From assembly GCA_964504285.1 (NCBI GenBank), contig CAZDDZ010000002.1, positions 56,571 through 120,570 of the forward strand: DNA of 64,000 nt, in the 5' to 3' direction. The translations under genes were made by a program, and so were the position numbers. Source of the stretch: Pseudoflavonifractor sp964504285 (lineage in GTDB: Bacteria > Bacillota > Clostridia > Oscillospirales > Oscillospiraceae). Under the pieces are notes generated by a model, which was not told the origin of the DNA, searched no databases, and saw only the letters and a program-made list of their open reading frames with translations. The first letter of the stretch is position 1; every line of letters begins with the position of its first letter. Of the stretch, positions 43,659 through 52,999 are shown piece by piece.

Positions 43659-46616
43659 ATGAAGAAAAAAGGGAGCAGACTTTGGACGGTGCTTACGGTA
43701 ATTACCTCGCTCTTGCTGGTGGTTTCCATTGTGGCTATCCCCATTTCCAGCGGCTTTGCCACGGCCATTAATGTAGCCCTGGGTGCCAAAACCCAGGAGA
43801 TTGTCCCCGACCCGGACGCCAAGATTTATTTTTGGAGTGACTACGAAAACGAAGAGGACCTGGTGGCGTATGAAAAGCAGCTCTGCCGCGAGATTGAGGC
43901 CGAGGGTGCGGCCCTGCTTGTCAACCGCGACAACACACTGCCTCTGGCGGCGGGCACCAAGTTCACGCCCTTCTCTCAGTCCAGCTTTAACCTTCTCTAT
44001 GGCGGCACCGGCTCGGGTCAGGTTTCCGCCGATGACGCCGTTTCGCTGAAGGCCGCCTTCGACGGGGCGTTCGGCGAAAACGCCGTCAACCCCGAGCAGT
44101 GGAAATTTTATGCCAGCTCCGGCTACAAGCGCGTAAACGCCGACACCACCGGCGGAAATCAGAGTCAGTACCGCATCAATGAGGTGCCGTGGGGCGAATA
44201 CAGCGATGCCCTCAAGGGAACCTGGAGCGAGTACGGCGATGTGGCTCTGGTGGTGCTGGCCCGCTCCGGCGGCGAGGGCGCCGACCTCCCCAGCGGCCTG
44301 CCTGGGCTGGAGGCCTATATGACCGACGGAGATTATCTGCGCCTGTGCAAAGAAGAGGTGGAAATGCTTCAAAACCTGCAGCGGCTGAAGGAGGAGGGAA
44401 CCTTCAAGAAGATTGTGGTGCTCCTCAACTCCGCCAACACCCTCCAGCTGGACTTTGTGGACGATTACGGCATTGACGCGGTTTTATGGATCGGCGATGT
44501 GGGAATGACCGGGATCAACGGCGTGGCCGATATCCTGTCCGGCAGCGTCAACCCCTCCGGGCGGATTGTGGGCACCTTCCTCAAGGACAACCACTCCAGC
44601 CCTGCCATGCAGAATTTCGGCGCCTATCCCTACGCCAATGCCGCCGAGTATGATACCGCCACCGCCCAAAACAACACCGACCCCGGCATCGTCAAGTGCA
44701 ACCGGGACTACGTGGTGTATCAGGAAGGCATTTATGTGGGCTACCGCTATTACGAGACCCGGTATGAGGACTATGTGCTGAACCGGGGCAGCGCGGGGGA
44801 CTACCAGTACACAAACGACGTGGCCTTCCCCTTCGGATACGGCCTGAGCTACACCGAATTTGCGTACAGCAACTTCGCCGTGGAGGACAAGGGCGCCACC
44901 TTCGAGGTGACGGTGGACGTAAAAAACACCGGCGCCGTGGATGGTAAGCACACGGTTCAGATTTATTTCCAAAGCCCCTATACCCAGTATGATATTGACA
45001 ATGGCGTGGAAAAGGCCGCCGTGGAAATCTGCGGCTTTGACAAGAAGATGATTGCGGCAGGCGATACCGAGCAGTTCACCATTACCGTGGAGAAGGAAGA
45101 CCTGACCAGCTATGACGCCAATAACGCCAAAACCTATATTCTCGAGGACGGCGATTACTACTTCACCGCAGGCAGAAACGCCCACGATGCGGTTAATAAC
45201 ATTCTCTCTGCCAAGGGTGCGGATCAAAGCCGCATGACCGCCCCGGGAGAGGTGGGACTTACCTACAAGTGGAACAATCCCACCTTTGACAAAGATACCT
45301 ACGCCGTGTCCTCCGCTACCGGCAAGGCCATCACCAACCTCTTTGACAGCGCCGATCTCAATAAGTACGAAGGCGTGGAGGGACAGACCGTCACCTACCT
45401 GACCCGGAACGACTGGACCGGAACCTTCCCCGCCACCGTCTCCCTTAAAATTACCGAGCAGATGTGGAAGGATGGCCTCTCCCATCACGAGGCCGACCGG
45501 GCCGCCATTGTGGAGACCTATAAGGACCGCTACTGGGCCGATGCCGCCATGCCTCAGATGGGCGTGCCCGGCAGTCTGAATGCCAGTATGTTTGCCGAGA
45601 CCGAGGCAGACGATCCCGCCTGGAATCAGCTCATCAGCCAGATTCCGTACAGCGAGATGACCAACCTTATCTACAACGGCTTCCACCTCACCCAGCCGGT
45701 ACCCTCCATTGCGCTACCCGGCACCAACGACGAGAATGGGCCCCAGGGCTTCACCAAGAGCCTGATGGGCGGCTCCAGCGCTATGGCCTACACCTCTGAG
45801 GATGTGATGGCCGCCACCTTTAACCTGGAGCTCATTGAGAACATGGGCAAGTGCATCGGCGAGGATTTCCTCCACGCCACCGACGGTAGCGGCACCGTGT
45901 TCTCCGGCATCTACGGTCCCGGCGCCAATATCCACCGCACCCCCTACTCGGGCCGCAACTTCGAGTATTACTCCGAAGACGGCTGGCTCTCCGGCAGGGT
46001 AGCCGCCGTGGAGGTGGCCGCCATTCAGGACCGGGGGGTCTACGTGTTCACCAAGCACTTTGCCCTCAACGATCAGGAGGAGGGACGCTACGGCATCTCC
46101 ACCTGGTCCAACGAGCAGGCCATCCGGGAGCTGTATCTGGAGGGCTTCGAGGGCAGCGTGGTTCGGGGCGGCGGCATGGGCGTCATGAGCTCCTTCAACC
46201 GCCTTGGCGTAGTTTGGGCAGGCGCGCACCACGGCCTGATGACCGGCATTTTGCGGGATGAGTGGGGCATGAAGGGCGCCGCCATCACCGACTGCTCCGT
46301 CATGGCAAACTACATGGACTACCGTATGGGCGTTCTGGCCGGACAGGACCTGTGGGACGGCTACAGCATGGGCATGGCCACTCTGGACGGCCAGGAGAAG
46401 GATCCCGCCATTGTATCCGCTGTGCAGCAGGCCGTGAAGCGCATTGCTTACTCCGTTACCCACAGCCACGCCATGAACATCGGTAACGCCACCGTTATCA
46501 CTGTGACACCTTGGTGGCAGATGGCCCTCTACACTCTGGCAGGCGTCTCCGCCGCATTAACCGCGTTTAGCGTGTTTATGCTGATTCGGAGCAGAAAAAG
46601 AGCAGTAAATGGCTGA
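43659..46616 (+). CDS. Membrane-anchored GH3 glycosidase, reversed domain order (type B)
   Basis: 985 residues. N-terminal helix (VLTVITSLLLVVSIVAIPIS), alpha/beta sandwich starting EAEGAALLVNRDNTLPLAAG (about 75), a fibronectin-like part, then the barrel with YVFTKHFALNDQEEGRYGI (about 790) and GMKGAAITDCSVMANYMDYR, whose TDC Asp is the predicted nucleophile. Ends VTPWWQMALYTLAGVSAALT, membrane helix, RSRKRAVNG. RBS AAAGGAG precedes the ATG. The next gene is a close paralogue (tandem duplication). An extracellular position between two membrane helices is inferred. Confidence 0.85.
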   Translation: MKKKGSRLWTVLTVITSLLLVVSIVAIPISSGFATAINVALGAKTQEIVPDPDAKIYFWSDYENEEDLVAYEKQLCREIEAEGAALLVNRDNTLPLAAGTKFTPFSQSSFNLLYGGTGSGQVSADDAVSLKAAFDGAFGENAVNPEQWKFYASSGYKRVNADTTGGNQSQYRINEVPWGEYSDALKGTWSEYGDVALVVLARSGGEGADLPSGLPGLEAYMTDGDYLRLCKEEVEMLQNLQRLKEEGTFKKIVVLLNSANTLQLDFVDDYGIDAVLWIGDVGMTGINGVADILSGSVNPSGRIVGTFLKDNHSSPAMQNFGAYPYANAAEYDTATAQNNTDPGIVKCNRDYVVYQEGIYVGYRYYETRYEDYVLNRGSAGDYQYTNDVAFPFGYGLSYTEFAYSNFAVEDKGATFEVTVDVKNTGAVDGKHTVQIYFQSPYTQYDIDNGVEKAAVEICGFDKKMIAAGDTEQFTITVEKEDLTSYDANNAKTYILEDGDYYFTAGRNAHDAVNNILSAKGADQSRMTAPGEVGLTYKWNNPTFDKDTYAVSSATGKAITNLFDSADLNKYEGVEGQTVTYLTRNDWTGTFPATVSLKITEQMWKDGLSHHEADRAAIVETYKDRYWADAAMPQMGVPGSLNASMFAETEADDPAWNQLISQIPYSEMTNLIYNGFHLTQPVPSIALPGTNDENGPQGFTKSLMGGSSAMAYTSEDVMAATFNLELIENMGKCIGEDFLHATDGSGTVFSGIYGPGANIHRTPYSGRNFEYYSEDGWLSGRVAAVEVAAIQDRGVYVFTKHFALNDQEEGRYGISTWSNEQAIRELYLEGFEGSVVRGGGMGVMSSFNRLGVVWAGAHHGLMTGILRDEWGMKGAAITDCSVMANYMDYRMGVLAGQDLWDGYSMGMATLDGQEKDPAIVSAVQQAVKRIAYSVTHSHAMNIGNATVITVTPWWQMALYTLAGVSAALTAFSVFMLIRSRKRAVNG

Positions 46617-46626
46617 TTTATGATGG

Positions 46627-46673
46627 AAAAGCGGGCCGTGGGCGCAGGAGAAGGGCCCTGCGGCCTGCTTTTT
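46627..46673 (+). terminator. Imperfect GC-rich hairpin between tandem GH3 genes
   Basis: AAAAGCGGGCCG pairs with CGGCCTGCTTTTT (one mismatch), enclosing further partial pairing. Followed by the RBS of the next GH3 gene; a weak terminator or attenuator. Confidence 0.45.
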
Positions 46674-46693
46674 GATTAAGAGGAGGAGATAGT

Positions 46694-49654
46694 TTGAAAA
46701 AGAGGAAAAATCCCTGGCGGATACCAACGACCATCTTGGCTGTCCTGACTCTCATCTGCGTAGTAGCCGTTCCCGTCACCAGCTACTTTAAAACAATGAT
46801 CAACGTGGCCCTGAACGCCGAGGTTCAGCGCATTATTCCGGACTCGGACGCCCAGATTTTCTACTGGACCGATTACGACTCCGAGGAGGAGCTGGTGGCC
46901 AACGACTGGGCGGTCTGCCGCCAGGTGACGGCCGAGGGAGCCGCCGTGCTACTCAACAGGGACAGCACCCTACCCCTGGCGCCGGACACCAGGTTCTCCT
47001 GCTTCTCGCAGTCTTCCGTGGACCCGGTGAAGGTGGGTACCGGCTCCGCCTTTGTTTCCACCGCCGAGGGGGCCAGCCTCTACTCCGCTCTGGAGGACAG
47101 CTTCCGGCCCGGATGTGTGAACACCGACCTTTGGAAGTTCTATGTCACCGGCGGCTATAAGCGGCAGAACGCCGCTCTCTCCGGCGGCGACCCCTCCCAG
47201 TACCGCATTAACGAGGCGCCCTGGGAAAAATTGCCCGACGCCCTGAGGGGAACCTTCGCCGAGTACGGCGACGTCGCGCTGGTGATGCTCTCCCGCTCCT
47301 CCGGCGAGGGGGCTGACCTTCCAAGCGGGCTTGAGGCACTGGAGCCATATATGACCGACGGCGACTATCTCCGGTTGTGCAAGGAGGAGTTGGAGCTGCT
47401 TCAAAATCTGAAGGATCTCAAGGACGGCGGCGTTTTCAAAAAGATCATCGTCCTGCTCAACTCCTCCAGCACTCTGCAGCTCGACTTCATCGACGAATAC
47501 GGCATCGACGCCGTGGTCTGGACTGGCAACCTAGGCATAAACGGCCTGCCCGCCATCACCGACATCCTGGCCGGCAAGGTAAACCCCTCCGGGCGCATCG
47601 TGGATACCTTTCTTCGGAACAACCACTCCTCACCCGCCATGGCCAACTACGACGCCTTTCCCTATACCAACGCCTCCGAGCTGGACCTCGCCTTTGCCCA
47701 AAATAATACCGCGCCCGGCATCGACAAGTGCAACATGAACTACGTGGTCTATCAGGAGGGCATCTACGTGGGCTACCGCTACTACGAGACACGCTACGAG
47801 GACTATGTGTTGGGTACCGGCAGCGCCGGGGACTACGACTACAGCGCCGACGTGGCTTTCCCCTTCGGCAGCGGCCTGAGCTATACCACCTTCGAGTATT
47901 CAAGCCTTACTCTGGAGGACAAGGGCGACCGTTTTGAAATCGGTGTGGACGTGTCCAATACCGGAGGGCTGGATGGAAAGCACACGGTACAGGTTTACTT
48001 CCAGTCCCCCTACACCGATTACGACAGGGAAAACGGCATTGAAAAGGCCGCTGTGGAGCTGTGTGGCTTTGACAAGAAGGAAATTAAGGCAGGTGTGAGC
48101 GAGCGCTTTGTCATTGAAGTCCTGAAGGAGGATCTGACCAGCTACGACGCCAACAACGCCGGAACCTATATTCTGGACGCCGGGGATTATTACTTTACCG
48201 TGGGGACCGACGCGCACAACGCCATTAACAATATCTTGGCGGCCAAGGGGGCCGACCCCTCCCGCATGACCGGCACCGGCAACGCCGCCCTCACCGCCAA
48301 ATGGAACAACCCCACCCTGGATGCCGCCACTTACGCCGTCTCCACCGCCACAGGAAACCCCATCACCAACCTCTTTGATGAGGCTGATCTCAACAAGTAT
48401 GCCGGTGCGGAGGACCAGCAGGTCACCTACCTCACCCGAAGCAATTGGGAGGGCACCTTCCCCAAGGTTTCCGTGACACTGCGGGCCACCGAGGCCATGT
48501 GGGACGACGGTTTGACCCATGAGGAATCGGGCCGGGCCGCCCTAGCGGAGAAATACAAAGACCGCTACTGGTCCGACGCGGCGGAGGTTCCCGCCACGGG
48601 AATCGGCAGCGGACTCAAAGCCATCGACTTTGTGGATATGGATTACAGCGATCCTTCTTGGGACAATCTGATCAGCCAGATTTCCTATGAGGATATGCTG
48701 AACCTCATCTACAACGGTTCTTATCAGACCCAGGTTCTGCCCGCCATTAATCTGCCCGCCACCCAGGAGTTCGACGGCCCAACCGGCTTTACCAAGAGTC
48801 TGGTGGGCGGCGATAACGGTATGGCCTTCCCCTCTGAGGACGTGATGGCGGCCACCTTTAACCGGGCGCTGGTGAATGAGGTGGGCAAGTGCATGGGCGA
48901 GGACATGCTTCACGCCCAGAAAGGGACCAATACCTCCGCTGTGGCCGGCATTTACGCCCCTGGAGCCAACATCCACCGCACGCCCTATCTGGGCCGCCAC
49001 AACGAGTACTATTCCGAGGATGGATGGCTTTCCGGCGAGGTCTGTGCAGCCGAGGTGCAGGGTATTCGGGATCGGGGTATGCTGGCTTTCGTGAAGCATT
49101 TTGCCCTCAATGACCAGGAGGAGGGGCGTTATGGCATCTCCGTCTGGGCCAATGAGCAGGCTATCCGTGAGGTATACTTGGAGGGCTTCGAGGGCGCCAT
49201 CCGGGGCGGAGCCATGAACGTGATGAGCTCCTTCAACCGGCTTGGCGTGGTGTGGGCGGGCGCCCACCACGGCCTGATGACCGGCATTTTGCGGGATGAG
49301 TGGGGCATGGAGGGCGCGGCCATCACCGACATGTCCATGAACGCCAAATGGATGGACTACCGGCTAGGCGTGTTGGCCGGACAGGACTACTGGTGCGGAC
49401 AAAAGGGTAATATGGGCACTCTGGACGGCACCGGGAACGACCCCGCCATGGCATCCGCGGTGCACAACGCCGTCAAGAATGTGGTTTACAGTGTGACCCG
49501 CACCAACGCCATGAATTTGGGCAACGCCACCGTTATGGTGGTGACTCCCTGGTGGCAGATTACGCTATACACCGTCACCGGCGTGCTTGCTTTGCTTACT
49601 GCGGGCAGTGTGTTTATGCTAATCCGTAATCAAAAAAAGGAGAGGGTCACGTGA
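46694..49654 (+). CDS. Membrane-anchored GH3 glycosidase, reversed domain order (type B, tandem copy)
   Basis: 986 residues from TTG 46694 behind AGGAGGAGA. Same layout as the previous gene and clearly its paralogue: N-terminal helix, AEGAAVLLNRDSTLPLAPDT, fibronectin-like region, barrel with FVKHFALNDQEEGRYGIS and GMEGAAITDMSMNAKWMDYR (TDM Asp predicted nucleophile), then VTPWWQITLYTVTGVLALL and a membrane helix with tail RNQKKERVT. The next GH3 starts at GTG 49651 inside this stop (GTGA), so the two are coupled. Sugar specificity cannot be read. Confidence 0.85.
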   Translation: MKKRKNPWRIPTTILAVLTLICVVAVPVTSYFKTMINVALNAEVQRIIPDSDAQIFYWTDYDSEEELVANDWAVCRQVTAEGAAVLLNRDSTLPLAPDTRFSCFSQSSVDPVKVGTGSAFVSTAEGASLYSALEDSFRPGCVNTDLWKFYVTGGYKRQNAALSGGDPSQYRINEAPWEKLPDALRGTFAEYGDVALVMLSRSSGEGADLPSGLEALEPYMTDGDYLRLCKEELELLQNLKDLKDGGVFKKIIVLLNSSSTLQLDFIDEYGIDAVVWTGNLGINGLPAITDILAGKVNPSGRIVDTFLRNNHSSPAMANYDAFPYTNASELDLAFAQNNTAPGIDKCNMNYVVYQEGIYVGYRYYETRYEDYVLGTGSAGDYDYSADVAFPFGSGLSYTTFEYSSLTLEDKGDRFEIGVDVSNTGGLDGKHTVQVYFQSPYTDYDRENGIEKAAVELCGFDKKEIKAGVSERFVIEVLKEDLTSYDANNAGTYILDAGDYYFTVGTDAHNAINNILAAKGADPSRMTGTGNAALTAKWNNPTLDAATYAVSTATGNPITNLFDEADLNKYAGAEDQQVTYLTRSNWEGTFPKVSVTLRATEAMWDDGLTHEESGRAALAEKYKDRYWSDAAEVPATGIGSGLKAIDFVDMDYSDPSWDNLISQISYEDMLNLIYNGSYQTQVLPAINLPATQEFDGPTGFTKSLVGGDNGMAFPSEDVMAATFNRALVNEVGKCMGEDMLHAQKGTNTSAVAGIYAPGANIHRTPYLGRHNEYYSEDGWLSGEVCAAEVQGIRDRGMLAFVKHFALNDQEEGRYGISVWANEQAIREVYLEGFEGAIRGGAMNVMSSFNRLGVVWAGAHHGLMTGILRDEWGMEGAAITDMSMNAKWMDYRLGVLAGQDYWCGQKGNMGTLDGTGNDPAMASAVHNAVKNVVYSVTRTNAMNLGNATVMVVTPWWQITLYTVTGVLALLTAGSVFMLIRNQKKERVT

Positions 49655-52578
49655 GAAAGCGTCAGAAATGGATTGGCCTGGCGGCGGTGTGTGCGCTGCT
49701 TTTGTCCACCGCCCTGAGCCTTACAAGCTCCGCCTTTTATTACAGCGGTTATGTGAACAGTTTTTTGGGCCTTACTGGCGAGACCATTCAGATAAGTGGG
49801 GACACCAATTATTATCCCTCCGCTTATGGTGAGCTGAACGCGGAAAATTCCGACCGCCTGATCGCTGATGAGAGGGATCACAATATCCGTGCCATGTGCG
49901 AGGGCACCGTCATGCTGAGGAATGAGGACGGTGCACTGCCCTTAAGCGCGGCGGAGCGGCGGGTGACTCTTTTCGGAAACACAGTGAACGACCCTGTCTA
50001 CAAAACAAACGCAGGAAATGCCAGCTTCAACGCCGACCGGGGCGGGGAACTGTACACTGCCTTCGCGTCTGCGGGGCTCCAAATTAACCCCGCCATGCGG
50101 GAGGCATATGCGGCCAGCGGTGTGACTCGTGTCTCGGCGGCCACCCGAGGCAGCTCTACCGTGGGCGAGGTGCCGGTCAGCTTTTATACCGACGCGTTGA
50201 GAGCTTCCTTTGCCTCCGATTACAACGATGCGGCACTGGTTCTTTTCAGCCGCTACGGCGGCGAGGGCGTGGATTTAGACACCAAGGACCGAAGCGGCCT
50301 TCCCATGCTTGCGCTCCACCCCGAGGAGGCGGATTTACTTAAGATGATCAAGGAAAGCGGCAAGTTTTCCAAGACAATTGTGCTCATCAACAGCCCCTTT
50401 GCCATGGATATTGAGTGGATTGAAGACGCGGAATACGGCGTGGACGCCTGCCTCGTGTTCGGCGCGGTGGGTGACTACGGCTTTATCGGTCTGGCCGACA
50501 TCCTTACCGGTGCGTCCGATGTGTCCGGCCATTTGGCGGATACCTGGGCCTCCAGCTCCCTGTCAGCTCCCGCCATGCAAAACTTTGGAGATTACAAGTT
50601 TACCAACCTGGAGAAGATGTTCGGCGACCGCTATCTGGTCTACGCCGAGGGGATTTATGTTGGTTACAAGTATTATGAGACCCGCTACCAAGGCCAGGTG
50701 CTAGGCATAAATAACGCCAGTGGGACTGCCGGCGTATTTGCCGGGGACGGGGGCTGGGACTATGCCGCGGAGATGGCGTACCCCTTTGGCTATGGCCTGT
50801 CCTACGCGCAGTTCACGCAGGAGGTGGAGGACATCGTTTGGGATCAGAGCGCCCACACCGTCACCGCCACCGTGAAGGTCACCAACCAGGGTGGCTATGA
50901 CGGGAAGTCCAAGGCATTGGTCCAGCTCTACGTGCAGCTTCCATGGGAGGCAGGCCAGGCCGAGAAGGCCGCCGTTCAGCTGATCGGCTTTCAGAAATCC
51001 GGCGAGCTGGCCGCCGGCGAGAGCGAGACGGTCACAATTTCAGTATCGGATTACTATTTTGCCACCTATGATGAAAATGCCCGGAACGGCGCGGACGACA
51101 CCAAGACCGGGTGCTATGTGTTTGACACTGGCGACTATTGGTTTGCCATCGGAGAGAACGTTCACGATGCACTGAACAACGTGATGGCCGCTAAGGGCTG
51201 TGAGGGTATGTTCGACGAGAAGGGGAACCGTGTTTCCGGTGTTGCCGCCAAGGCTGTGAGGACGGAGCTTGCCCAGTATGATAACAGCACCTATGCCGTG
51301 AGTCCCATTACCGGAGTCACCGTATCAAACCAGCTTCAGGATGTCGACCTGAACAAGCACCTGCCCGGTGCGGTTACCTACCTGAGCCGTGCGGATTGGA
51401 ATACCTTCCCCACGGGCTGCACTGGCCTTGCTGCCACCGACGCCATGGCCGAGGCCATGCTTGGTACTACATATGAGAAGCCTGCTGACGCTCCCGATAC
51501 CGGAGATATGACCTTCGGGGAGGATGTGGGTCTTAAGCTTGTATCTATGAAGGATGTCGCATACGGCTCTGAGCAGTGGAAGAGCTTTATAGACCAGCTC
51601 TCCATTAACCAACTGGCCACCATCTGCGGAGACAATCGCGGAAATGTGGCAATCCCCGTGGTGGGGAAGCCGGCCAACGCCTCCACAAACGGGCCCTGTG
51701 GCATTCAAGGTGCCTATGTCAAGGGGAACGAAAAAAACTGCACCCTCTATGTAGATGAGCCAATTCAAGCAGCCACCTTTAACCTGGATTTAGCTCGTGA
51801 GCGAGGTGCCCTTATGGCTGAGGACGCCATGTACGCCGGCGTAACCATGGTTTTCGGCCCTGGGGCCAACATACATCGGACAGCGTATTTGGGCCGCAAC
51901 AGCGAATATTTTTCCGAGGACGGTTTGATGAGCTACCTCATGTGCCGTGCCAACGCCATCCCCATGACAGAAAAGGGAATCATTACGGGCTTTAAGCACT
52001 TCAGCATGAACGATCAGGAAGAGAATCGACACGGTGTAGCAACCTTTGCCACCGAGCAAGCCTGCCGTGAGATTTACTTTAAGGCCTTTGAAGGAGCGCT
52101 GGGCGACGGGGGCGGCCTGGGCGTGATGACCAGCTATAATCGTATCGGTTTGACTGCCGCTCCTGCCCATTACGGGGCTCAGGTGGAAATCCTTCGGAAT
52201 GAGTGGGGGTTTAAGGGCATTAACATCACCGATTCCTCTAAGGACGCTGCCGACTATGTTCTAACGGCCGAGTGCATCACCGGCGGCACCGATTTGTTTC
52301 TTTCCGACACTGGACGTACCAGCCAGCTTTCCAATCTTGTGGTCAAAGAGCGGGATGGCAATATATTAAACCACTTGAAAACGGCGAATGAGCATTTCTA
52401 CTACGCACATAGCCGGAGTATTCTCATAAACGGCTTGGCCGAGGAGTCGGTCCTTCGTGAGACGATTTACTGGTGGCAGCCGACACTCGTTGTTTTGTGC
52501 GGCGTGCTGGGTGCGCTGACAGCGGCGTGTCTGGGTATGTCTGTCTGGAAGAGCAGAACGCGGAAGGGAGAAGCATGA
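49651..52578 (+). CDS. Membrane-anchored GH3 glycosidase, reversed domain order (type A, second copy)
   Basis: 975 residues, paralogue of the 38883 protein: N-terminal helix (VCALLLSTALSLTSSAF), CEGTVMLRNEDGALPLSA (about 85), a beta region, barrel with GFKHFSMNDQEENRHGVAT and GFKGINITDSSKDAADYVLT (TDS Asp predicted nucleophile), then YWWQPTLVVLCGVLGALTAA, membrane helix, tail KSRTRKGEA. GTG start behind AAAAGGAGAGGGT, overlapping the previous stop. Followed at 52580 by its small membrane partner. Together with 43659 and 46694 it makes an A-B-B-A arrangement. Confidence 0.85.
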   Translation: MRKRQKWIGLAAVCALLLSTALSLTSSAFYYSGYVNSFLGLTGETIQISGDTNYYPSAYGELNAENSDRLIADERDHNIRAMCEGTVMLRNEDGALPLSAAERRVTLFGNTVNDPVYKTNAGNASFNADRGGELYTAFASAGLQINPAMREAYAASGVTRVSAATRGSSTVGEVPVSFYTDALRASFASDYNDAALVLFSRYGGEGVDLDTKDRSGLPMLALHPEEADLLKMIKESGKFSKTIVLINSPFAMDIEWIEDAEYGVDACLVFGAVGDYGFIGLADILTGASDVSGHLADTWASSSLSAPAMQNFGDYKFTNLEKMFGDRYLVYAEGIYVGYKYYETRYQGQVLGINNASGTAGVFAGDGGWDYAAEMAYPFGYGLSYAQFTQEVEDIVWDQSAHTVTATVKVTNQGGYDGKSKALVQLYVQLPWEAGQAEKAAVQLIGFQKSGELAAGESETVTISVSDYYFATYDENARNGADDTKTGCYVFDTGDYWFAIGENVHDALNNVMAAKGCEGMFDEKGNRVSGVAAKAVRTELAQYDNSTYAVSPITGVTVSNQLQDVDLNKHLPGAVTYLSRADWNTFPTGCTGLAATDAMAEAMLGTTYEKPADAPDTGDMTFGEDVGLKLVSMKDVAYGSEQWKSFIDQLSINQLATICGDNRGNVAIPVVGKPANASTNGPCGIQGAYVKGNEKNCTLYVDEPIQAATFNLDLARERGALMAEDAMYAGVTMVFGPGANIHRTAYLGRNSEYFSEDGLMSYLMCRANAIPMTEKGIITGFKHFSMNDQEENRHGVATFATEQACREIYFKAFEGALGDGGGLGVMTSYNRIGLTAAPAHYGAQVEILRNEWGFKGINITDSSKDAADYVLTAECITGGTDLFLSDTGRTSQLSNLVVKERDGNILNHLKTANEHFYYAHSRSILINGLAEESVLRETIYWWQPTLVVLCGVLGALTAACLGMSVWKSRTRKGEA

Positions 52579-52579
52579 G

Positions 52580-52978
52580 ATGAAGAAATTAGTTGAAAAA
52601 CGCGGCCTAGGATTCTATCTAAGCCTTGTGGCGGCGGCTGTCGCTATAATTGGCTGTGCCTTATACATTATTCTGGATGGCAGCGACAAAACCTTTGTCC
52701 CTGCGGGCGCACTTCTCGCCTTTGCGGGGGCAATCTCCATCGCGCTGGTGCTGTTCACCCGGCTGAGCTTTGCGCCCTTTGTGCCCACCGCCCTTTATGC
52801 GGCGGCCTTTGGCGTGGTGCTCCGTGCGGCGGTTCCCAGTCTTTCCGATGTGTGGAACAAGGTTAATTTCATAGGCGGAAACGCCGCTATGGGCATGGCC
52901 TTCGCGGGGGTTTTTTTCATATGCGCCGTGCTGGGTACTATAGCCTGCTTTGTCGGAACGGACAGCCAAAGAGAGTAG
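52580..52978 (+). CDS. Small four-helix membrane protein paired with a GH3 gene (second copy)
   Basis: 132 residues. Hydrophobic segments FYLSLVAAAVAIIGCALYII, GALLAFAGAISIALVL, APFVPTALYAAAFGVVLRA and AAMGMAFAGVFFICAVLGTI. Same size, layout and GGN-before-last-helix pattern as 41767-42174, and also starts one base after a type A GH3 stop. Repetition of the pair implies functional linkage (inference). No domain family recognised. Confidence 0.65.
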   Translation: MKKLVEKRGLGFYLSLVAAAVAIIGCALYIILDGSDKTFVPAGALLAFAGAISIALVLFTRLSFAPFVPTALYAAAFGVVLRAAVPSLSDVWNKVNFIGGNAAMGMAFAGVFFICAVLGTIACFVGTDSQRE

Positions 52979-52999
52979 AGGCGAAAAGGAGACCAATCT

